A stretch of DNA of 40,823 nucleotides from Halothiobacillaceae bacterium (GTDB lineage: Bacteria; Pseudomonadota; Gammaproteobacteria; Halothiobacillales; Halothiobacillaceae). A model generated the notes under the pieces. That model was not told the origin of the DNA and ran no database searches. It saw nothing but the letters and a program-made list of their open reading frames with translations. This document shows, in pieces, positions 35,095 to 40,823 of the stretch; within the stretch, counting starts at the first letter, position 1, and each line of letters starts with the position of its first letter. The stretch spans positions 1 to 40,823 of the forward strand of contig JAFGUH010000155.1 of the NCBI GenBank assembly GCA_016938615.1. Reading direction: 5' to 3'. The position numbers and the translations under genes are program-made.

Positions 35095-35360
35095 TCGTAC
35101 TGCGTCCAGAGCCTCAGGACCTTGATCACGCCCTCGTCGTTCAGTACCTGATAGACGAGCCGATGCTGAATGTTGATACGTCGGGAGTAGCTCCCGTCGA
35201 GATCACCGACGAGTCGCTCGAATGGTGGCGGGCGTTGACACGGATCATTTTCGATGACCCGCAATAACTCCTGTGCCTTTGTTTTGAGGCCGCTGCCAGC
35301 AAGTTTCTTGGCGTCTTTTCTCGTCTGCTTCGTGTAGACGACGTGCCAGGTCAGGGGCAT
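35091..35360 (-). CDS. Orphan Txe/YoeB-family toxin homologue
   Basis: An 89-residue protein of the RelE/YoeB superfamily of ribosome-dependent mRNA endonucleases. PPPFERLVGDLDGSYSRRINIQHRLVYQV aligns with YoeB, including the Glu near 48 and Arg67 of HRLVY. The C-terminus reads RLWTQYD, where related toxins have WTHYE or CRYHY; the catalytic His is Gln87 here, while Tyr88 is kept. YoeB toxins are normally encoded just after their antitoxin YefM. The 118 bp upstream contain no antitoxin gene before the divergent uup start, and the frame upstream does not resemble a YefM tail. It is probably a relic or a repurposed protein. I chose ATG 35360 (MPLTWHVVY). Confidence 0.75.
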   Translation of the reverse strand: MPLTWHVVYTKQTRKDAKKLAGSGLKTKAQELLRVIENDPCQRPPPFERLVGDLDGSYSRRINIQHRLVYQVLNDEGVIKVLRLWTQYD

Positions 35361-35478
35361 CTTCGGTGCGTGGTCACAATACGCCTGCCCAAGCACAAAC
35401 AGGCGCGACCAGGCGCAACCAGACGCGTACAATGACTGGCCCTTCTCTGTGCCATCTGCCATCTGACCTCCCGATCCC

Positions 35479-37362
35479 ATGCCCCTGCTAACAGTCGACA
35501 ACCTGCAATTCTCGCTCGGTGAACGCGCCCTGCTCGATCACGTCAACCTGACCATCGAGCGCGGTGACACCTTCGCCCTGATCGGCCGCAACGGCGAGGG
35601 AAAGTCCACCTTCCTCAAGATGCTCGCGGGGATACAGCGCGCGGACGACGGCCAGATCCGCCTGGAACCCGGCGCGGATGTCGCCTATCTCCCGCAGGAC
35701 CCGCACCTCGATACCGACGAGACGGTCTACTCGGTGATCGCCGAGGGCCTCGGCGACCTGCACGACGTACTCACCGAATATCATCAACTGGCCCAGAACG
35801 CCGACAGCGATGCTGCCCTCGATCGACTCGCGGAGCTTCAGCAGCAACTCGAGGTGCGCGACGGCTGGCTCGCCGGGCAGAAGATCGACGAGGTGGTCAC
35901 CCGGCTCGGCCTCGACCCCGATGCCTCGGTGCGCGGACTCTCGGGTGGTGAGCGCCGCCGCGTCCTGTTGGGCCAGGCATTGGTCCTCGAACCCGAACTG
36001 CTACTGCTCGACGAGCCCACCAACCACCTCGATATCGCCGGGATCGAATGGCTCGAGGACCTGGTGCGCCGCTTTTCCGGCGCCGTGATCTTCATCACCC
36101 ACGACCGAGCATTTCTCAAGCGCCTGGCGAACGGCATCATCGAGCTCGATCGCGGCCAACTGACGAGCTGGCCGGGCGACTACGACAACTATCTGCGCCG
36201 CGTCGAGGAGCGCGACAATGCCGAGGCCCAGGAGAATGCCCGCTTCGACAAGACGCTCGCCCAAGAAGAGGTCTGGATCCGCCAGGGCATCAAGGCCCGA
36301 CGTACCCGCAACGAAGGCCGCGTGCGCAACCTGGAGAAGCTGCGCGCCGAACGCGCGGCGCGGCGCGAAAAGGCCGGTCGTGTCGAGCTCGCGGCCAGTT
36401 CGGGCAAGACCTCCGGCAAGATCGTGGCCGAGACTCGGCACGCGACCGTCGCCTTCGGCGACAAGACCGTGATTCGCGAGCTCGATACCACGATCCTGCG
36501 CGGCGACCGCCTGGGTCTGGTAGGGCCCAACGGCGCGGGCAAGTCCACCCTGATCAAGCTGATTCTGGGCGAGATCGAGCCGACCGAAGGGCAGATCAAG
36601 CGCGGCTCGCAACTCGACGTGGCCTACTTCGACCAGCACCGCGCCCAGCTGCGCGATGACTGGACCGCGATCGAGAACCTCTGCGACGGCGGCGACCGGT
36701 TGCAGGTCGGCGAGAGCAACGTCCACGGGATCGGCTACCTGCAGCAGTTCCTGTTCACCCCGGATCGGGCCCGCACGCGCGTCGAATCGCTTTCGGGCGG
36801 CGAGCGCAATCGGCTTCTGCTCGCCAAGCTGTTCGCTCAACCGGCCAACCTGCTGGTGCTCGACGAGCCGACCAACGACCTCGATCTGGAAACCCTCGAG
36901 GTACTCGAACAGGCGCTCGCGGACTACAAGGGCACCCTGCTGCTGGTCAGCCACGACCGCGCGTTCCTCGACAACGTCGTCACCAGCCTGCTGGTGTTCA
37001 AGGGCGATGGCGAGATCGAGGAGGTCGTGGGTGGCTACCAGGATCATCTCGACCAGCTCGCCCGCTCGGCCAACGACAAGGCGACGCGCTCAAAGGCCGG
37101 GCCGGCGAAACCGGCTGGCGGCAAGCCGGCTGCAGCAAGCCGAAAGAAACGCTCCTACAAGGAGCAGCGCGAACTCGACGGCCTGCCCGCACGCATCGAG
37201 GCGCTGGAAACCGAACAGGCCGAGTGGCAGAAGACGATCAACGACCCGGCGTTCTACCAGGGCGACACCGCCGCGATCGAGCGCACCCTCGCACGCGTGA
37301 ACGAACTGGAGCGCGAGCTGGAACAGACGCTGGAACGCTGGATGGAACTGGAGGGAAGCTGA
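35479..37362 (+). CDS. uup: ABC-F ATPase Uup
   Basis: A 627-residue cytosolic ABC-F protein with two ATP-binding cassettes and no membrane domain. Cassette 1 has GRNGEGKST (near 36; the usual middle Ala is Glu), LSGGERRRVLLGQAL and LLLLDEPTNHLD. Cassette 2 has GPNGAGKST, LSGGERNRLLLAKLF and LLVLDEPTNDLD. Between them lies the interdomain linker (EERDNAEAQENARFDKTLAQEE). The C-terminal coiled coil (about 555-627, KKRSYKEQRELDGLPARIEALE) is the DNA-binding domain that marks Uup, which affects transposon excision and ribosome function in E. coli. No obvious ribosome site precedes the ATG. Confidence 0.93.
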   Translation: MPLLTVDNLQFSLGERALLDHVNLTIERGDTFALIGRNGEGKSTFLKMLAGIQRADDGQIRLEPGADVAYLPQDPHLDTDETVYSVIAEGLGDLHDVLTEYHQLAQNADSDAALDRLAELQQQLEVRDGWLAGQKIDEVVTRLGLDPDASVRGLSGGERRRVLLGQALVLEPELLLLDEPTNHLDIAGIEWLEDLVRRFSGAVIFITHDRAFLKRLANGIIELDRGQLTSWPGDYDNYLRRVEERDNAEAQENARFDKTLAQEEVWIRQGIKARRTRNEGRVRNLEKLRAERAARREKAGRVELAASSGKTSGKIVAETRHATVAFGDKTVIRELDTTILRGDRLGLVGPNGAGKSTLIKLILGEIEPTEGQIKRGSQLDVAYFDQHRAQLRDDWTAIENLCDGGDRLQVGESNVHGIGYLQQFLFTPDRARTRVESLSGGERNRLLLAKLFAQPANLLVLDEPTNDLDLETLEVLEQALADYKGTLLLVSHDRAFLDNVVTSLLVFKGDGEIEEVVGGYQDHLDQLARSANDKATRSKAGPAKPAGGKPAAASRKKRSYKEQRELDGLPARIEALETEQAEWQKTINDPAFYQGDTAAIERTLARVNELERELEQTLERWMELEGS

Positions 37363-37460
37363 CGCCGAGTCAAGGCAACGGAGCAGACGTGGCGATCTCC
37401 CCGACGAGGCTTCCGGCATCACCCGGCACGCGAGTCAAGCCTGGCCGAGCGGGACCGACC

Positions 37461-37916
37461 TCAGCGCGCCTCGGCGGCCTCTTGAGCCCTGACCCGGGCC
37501 CGGATGAATTCGCTGTGCGGCACATACATCAACTCGGCGATCTGGCGGATGATGGATTCCTCCAGGTAGTGCTTGCCGGCATCCGCGTAGGCGACCCGCC
37601 AGAGCGTTTCGATCACCCGGGATTTCCGAGCCGGATCGAGCCGCTCATTGAGGACGCGCACGAACGGGAAGAACCCGGTCGAGTCGTCCACCTCGTCGGC
37701 AGCGTGGCGAACCAGATCGCTCGCCGCACCGGCCTCCATGCCGAAGTCCTCGACGAGGTGGCGACGAATCACATCGAGCTCGTCATCGGCCACGTCGAAA
37801 TCGGCTCGGGCGACTTCCATCAGCAGAATCGCCACGGCGGCGTCGATACTCGACTCCCCGTCGTTGTCCCGAGTTGGCCGGTCCGAAAAGAAAAGGGATT
37901 GCAGTGTCTTCAGCAT
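37461..37916 (-). CDS. TerB-domain protein
   Basis: A 151-residue all-helical acidic protein of the TerB/DjlA-N-like family. VAILLMEVARADFDVADDELDVIRRHLVEDFGM and VIETLWRVAYADAGKHYLEESIIRQIAELMYVP contain the two characteristic metal-site-like acidic segments. TerB domains occur in tellurite-resistance and stress systems, but solitary copies such as this are common and their function is uncertain. The ATG at 37916 has GAGG about eight bases upstream; the longer open frame is rejected because it lacks similarity. It is convergent with uup and divergent from the metalloprotease gene. Confidence 0.8.
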   Translation of the reverse strand: MLKTLQSLFFSDRPTRDNDGESSIDAAVAILLMEVARADFDVADDELDVIRRHLVEDFGMEAGAASDLVRHAADEVDDSTGFFPFVRVLNERLDPARKSRVIETLWRVAYADAGKHYLEESIIRQIAELMYVPHSEFIRARVRAQEAAEAR

Positions 37917-38008
37917 CCGGGGGCCTCGATCGTTGGCGGGAAACGTGATCCGCGTGCGACCAGCGTAGTCGCTTGCCGTTCCGTTCGCCGCGGTAGACTG
38001 TGTCCCCA

Positions 38009-38740
38009 ATGAAACGCCTGCTCCTCAAACGATCCACCCGAACACGCGTCAGCCTGCTTGACCACCCGCTGGGCGTGGTCCAGGTGGAACGGAAATCGAT
38101 TCGACACCTCTACCTGCGGCTCGACCCGGCCGACGGTTCGCTGCGGGTCAACGCTCCACGCCGGGTTAGCGACCGCGCGGTGCGGGCCTTTGTCACCAGC
38201 CGGGCAGACTGGATCGAGCAACAGCGCCGCAAGCTGGCCACGCGACCGCCCGTCATCACCGAGGGCCAACTCCCGGATCGACTCCACCTATTCGGCGAGG
38301 AATACGCGCTGGTCTGGCAAGGCGATTCGATACCGCGGGGACGAGTTCGGCGGGAGCCAGGCATCATCCATGTCCGCAGCGCCCGGGTCGAGCAGGCGCA
38401 GGCGTTGCTGCGCAAGCACTGCCGCCAGCAATTCAAACGTGTGCTGGATCTCCGCGTTCCCATCTGGGCCGACCGCATGGCGCTGCCCCGGCCCGAGACC
38501 CGCATCCGGCGCATGCGATCGCGCTGGGGCACCTGCAACATCCAGGCGCGGCGCATCTGGCTCAACCTAGAGCTGGTGCGCCTGCCGGTCGAGGCGATCG
38601 ACCTGGTGATCGTCCACGAACTCGCCCACCTGATCGAACGCGGCCACAACCACCGTTTTTATTCCGTGATGGACCGCACCTACCCCGAGTGGCGCCGCTG
38701 GGAGCCGACGCTGACCGAATACGGGATCATCGGGATATAG
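38009..38740 (+). CDS. YgjP-type (DUF45) zinc metallopeptidase
   Basis: A 243-residue cytosolic protein of the YgjP/WLM-like family. The zinc site is HELAH-x5-HNHRFY (near 207-220), preceded by the conserved RMRSRWGTCN and IWLNLELVRLP segments. Relatives are sometimes listed as M48-like peptidases; no substrate is established. The ATG at 38009 begins MKRLLLKRS; a GTG three codons earlier is possible. TAGACT at 37994-37999 could be its -10 box, giving a very short leader. Confidence 0.85.
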   Translation: MKRLLLKRSTRTRVSLLDHPLGVVQVERKSIRHLYLRLDPADGSLRVNAPRRVSDRAVRAFVTSRADWIEQQRRKLATRPPVITEGQLPDRLHLFGEEYALVWQGDSIPRGRVRREPGIIHVRSARVEQAQALLRKHCRQQFKRVLDLRVPIWADRMALPRPETRIRRMRSRWGTCNIQARRIWLNLELVRLPVEAIDLVIVHELAHLIERGHNHRFYSVMDRTYPEWRRWEPTLTEYGIIGI

Positions 38741-38795
38741 CGACCTGAAACCCGAGAGGTGACCGGGGCAGCAACCAAAGCCATTGAGTAAACAA

Positions 38796-38830
38796 GAAAA
38801 GCCCGGCCCATCTTCTGACCGGGCCGGGCT
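38796..38830 (-). terminator. Intrinsic terminator
   Basis: AGCCCGGCCC (38800-38809) pairs with GGGCCGGGCT (38821-38830). On the minus strand TTTTC follows the stem, so it ends the SCP2-like gene's transcript. It may also slow plus-strand transcription from the metallopeptidase gene. Confidence 0.85.
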
Positions 38831-38946
38831 AATCGATACGCGAGATTCCCACAAGGCGGAATGCCTCGCTGAATGCAAGCTGAGAACCTCTCTCGGGACC
38901 TTTCAGAGCGATCGCCATCCGGCTTTTCGGGCTGGAAACAGCGAAC

Positions 38947-39501
38947 TCAGTGCCCTGCAGCGACCTTCGTCGACGGGCATTGCATGCTGCCGCCCACCCC
39001 ACCGGTCAATTCCAGAAAGGCGTTGAAGGGGTCGATCACCGAAGCCGCTTCCATCTTCGGCCCCTCGAACTTGAGCTCCCCAGACATCATCGAGCCCATC
39101 GCACCGCAGCCAAATCGACCCTCGCCCATGCACTGCCAATGCTCGTCCGTGGCGTGCATGACGTAATCGCTGTCCTCGCTGATCGATTTGGCCTTGACCG
39201 GGCCGCCGTAGGTGCAGATCGCCTTGCCATCCTGCGGCTTGATATGCAGTTCCACTCGGGTCTCCGGACCGCATTCGTCGCGATAGAGCTGGATCACCTT
39301 GTAGCCCTTGTCCGTCATGTTCGCGACCCAGGTATCGCCAGCGAGCCCCGTGGTCAGTGCCTCGCTCTGGTTCCATTGCTGGCAGATCTGGCCCGCCCAT
39401 TCCTCACTCATGAACACACCGGACGCCTGGGCCGCGGAGAGCCCGCCGGTCGCGATGGACGTCACGCCGCAAATCGCGACCATTACCTTTCTCACGTTCA
39501 T
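38947..39501 (-). CDS. Exported SCP2-like protein
   Basis: A 184-residue protein with a Sec signal peptide (MNVRKVMVAICGVTSIATGG, cleavage near AQA-SG). The mature C-terminal half (DSDYVMHATDEHWQCMGEG...MMSGELKFEGPKMEAASVIDPFNAFLEL) resembles the SCP2 sterol-carrier fold in its sequence pattern: a strand, the W of the loop, and the S/TGELKxEG hairpin. Six Cys in the mature part suggest disulfides in the periplasm. The family assignment is by eye and moderate; ligand and role are unknown. AGGAGG lies seven bases before the ATG at 39501, so I prefer it to the ATG nine codons upstream. A terminator follows. Confidence 0.6.
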   Translation of the reverse strand: MNVRKVMVAICGVTSIATGGLSAAQASGVFMSEEWAGQICQQWNQSEALTTGLAGDTWVANMTDKGYKVIQLYRDECGPETRVELHIKPQDGKAICTYGGPVKAKSISEDSDYVMHATDEHWQCMGEGRFGCGAMGSMMSGELKFEGPKMEAASVIDPFNAFLELTGGVGGSMQCPSTKVAAGH

Positions 39502-39942
39502 TGAAAACCTCCTGTTTGAACTCACCAAGCCGACAATCCGATGTCGGCCGGAGCCTACCCTGTCGGCGGCTAGAGCACTTAATCAAATATCTCATTTGAG
39601 TAAAAGCAGAATTATTTGATTTTCCATAAATCGAAAGAACACCGGTATCCGAGGCGGATATCAAGGTCATCGCCCGGGACGGGGGCAACTAAGGGACGGC
39701 CCCAGCCTGGTCTTACTGGCCCTGTGGAGAACCCGACCGAATATCAAGACCGGCGACACGTCATTTCCGATTATCCGCCACGCCGGAACAAGCGCCTTGA
39801 GCCATTCAACGCATGGCTCAGAAACCCTTCGGTCGAGCCGCCATCGACCTGCCTGGTTCACACTTTCTCGGGGGCCCCTGCGGCAGCCACGACCATGCGG
39901 TAGACTCCGCCGGATCGAAAACCAGACCGGGTGGACCAATCG
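39502..39942. promoter_or_regulatory. AT-rich promoter region and gap before asnO
   Basis: A 441-bp gap between divergent genes. Bases 39575-39635 are strikingly AT-rich for this genome and include TCAAAT-ATCTC-ATTTGA (39591-39607), a small inverted repeat. On the minus strand, TTTACT with TTAAGT 16 bp downstream is a plausible promoter for the SCP2-like gene. From 39640 to 39942 I see no gene; TAGACT at 39901-39906 may be the -10 box for the next gene. Confidence 0.4.
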
Positions 39943-40823
39943 ATGTGTGGTATTTGTGGATGGCTGGAAACCGGCGGACGTGACGGCAACCTGACGGCGG
40001 TACGGCGGATGATGAGCCGACTGGAACGGCGTGGGCCGGACCACGAGGGCAGCTTCTCCGACGGGCCACTGGCCTTCGGTCACCGGCGCCTGTCGATTCT
40101 GGATCTCTCCTTCCACGGCCACCAACCGATGATCGACCGCGAACGCGGGTTGGCGATCGTCTTCAACGGCACCATCTACAACCACCCACAACTGCGCGAG
40201 GAACTGCAGTCGCTCGGGCACCGCTTTGCCTCCACCGGCGACACCGAGGTGATCCTGGCCGCCTTCCGCGAATGGGGCCCGGACGGCGTCTCGCGCCTCG
40301 ACGGCATGTTCGCCTTCGCCATCTGGGACATGCGCGATGGAGCGCTCTTCCTGTTCCGCGACCGCCAGGGCATCAAGCCGCTCTACCACACCGTCGGTGA
40401 CGGCCCGCTGCGGTTTGCCTCGAGCATCCCCGCCCTGTTGGCCGCGGGCAACGTCGACACCGATTTCGACCCCAGCGCCCTGCACCACCAGTTCACCCTG
40501 CATGCGGTCGTCCCGGCTCCGCGCACCATCTTCCGCGGGGTGAACAAACTGCCGCCCGGCCACTGGATGCGCGTCGATCGCAACGGCAACCGGACGCTGA
40601 ACCGCTACTGGGCGATCGACACCGCCGAGGATCACGACGTCCCGGCCGACGAATGGCCGGAGCTGATCCACGAGCGCCTGCTCGATGCCGTGCGAAAGCG
40701 CCTGGCCATCAGCGACGTGCCGGTGGGCGTGCTGCTCTCCGGCGGGCTGGATTCCTCGCTGATCGTCGCCCTGGCCCACGAGGCGGGCGTCACCCCGAAG
40801 ACCTTCACCATCGGCTTCGAGGA
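39943..40823 (+). CDS. asnO: N-acetylglutaminylglutamine amidotransferase, 5' part
   Basis: The first 293 codons of an asparagine-synthetase-like amidotransferase, cut by the window end. The N-terminal Cys2 (MCGICGW) is the glutaminase nucleophile; RRGPDHEG, FNGTIYNH and GDTEVILAAF are standard class II glutaminase motifs, and LLSGGLDSSL begins the ATP pyrophosphatase domain. The stretch ALHHQFTLHAVVPAPRTIFRGVNKLPPG matches, from memory, the subgroup that makes the osmolyte N-acetylglutaminylglutamine amide rather than asparagine. That fits a halophile. The partner acetyltransferase gene (ngg) would be expected beyond the window. GGTGGA lies about eight bases before the ATG. Confidence 0.8.
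   Translation, partial: MCGICGWLETGGRDGNLTAVRRMMSRLERRGPDHEGSFSDGPLAFGHRRLSILDLSFHGHQPMIDRERGLAIVFNGTIYNHPQLREELQSLGHRFASTGDTEVILAAFREWGPDGVSRLDGMFAFAIWDMRDGALFLFRDRQGIKPLYHTVGDGPLRFASSIPALLAAGNVDTDFDPSALHHQFTLHAVVPAPRTIFRGVNKLPPGHWMRVDRNGNRTLNRYWAIDTAEDHDVPADEWPELIHERLLDAVRKRLAISDVPVGVLLSGGLDSSLIVALAHEAGVTPKTFTIGFE

Noticed and set aside
35361-35478. Antitoxin gene upstream of the YoeB-like toxin
   Set aside because: The stretch is too short, with no start-plus-ribosome-site combination, and the in-frame translation is not YefM-like.

Overview
This is a GC-rich (roughly 65%) bacterial chromosome segment with about 30 genes packed on both strands. PolA, DusB-Fis, FabA-FabB, GuaB-GuaA, RlmKL, TadA, XseA and Uup are all of gammaproteobacterial type. 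A TsdA-type thiosulfate dehydrogenase, a cbb3-type oxidase, a SoxXA-binding-like protein and an osmolyte (NAGGN) synthase together suggest a halophilic or halotolerant sulfur-oxidising chemolithotroph, perhaps Halothiobacillaceae (Guyparkeria or Halothiobacillus). That placement is inference from gene content and was not tested by a search.

Layout: 1-208 is the end of a short inverted-repeat element. It is followed by a membrane PAS-GGDEF-EAL protein (261-2834), polA on the minus strand, a LOG-family protein, thrB, two TRAP permease genes (the large one internally shortened) and dusB-fis. A 455-bp gene-free stretch leads into a complete copy of the element (11158-11461) directly upstream of a small PA3496-like gene. 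Then come a DUF423 membrane protein, fabA-fabB, a GAF-GGDEF cyclase and, convergent with it, a fused double ABC ATPase of YejF type.

The most interesting block is 17505-24806, a tightly coupled operon with 4-bp overlaps. It holds an oxidase subunit I whose N-terminus looks like the assembly factor CcoS fused to CcoN, then CcoO, a monohaem membrane cytochrome in the CcoP position, a dihaem c4-type lipoprotein-like cytochrome, a membrane-anchored TsdA-like thiosulfate dehydrogenase, and a CcoI/CopA2-type copper ATPase. Read together it is a candidate self-contained thiosulfate-to-oxygen respiratory module that carries its own copper-assembly functions. Right after it, a third copy of the element (24940-25226) sits in frame inside codons 3-4 of a gene for an exported protein. 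Removing it on paper restores a clean signal peptide.

The rest is mostly housekeeping: rlmKL (with an altered RlmL catalytic motif), an NlpC/P60 lipoprotein, xseA, a SoxK-like protein, guaB-guaA behind a strong promoter, tadA, an orphan YoeB-like toxin without antitoxin, uup, a TerB-domain protein, a YgjP-type metalloprotease, an exported SCP2-like protein, and the 5' part of an N-acetylglutaminylglutamine amidotransferase gene cut by the window end.

The three elements share long terminal inverted repeats, TA at every visible border, no transposase, and one stop-free frame through all copies. I saw no rRNA, tRNA or CRISPR array.
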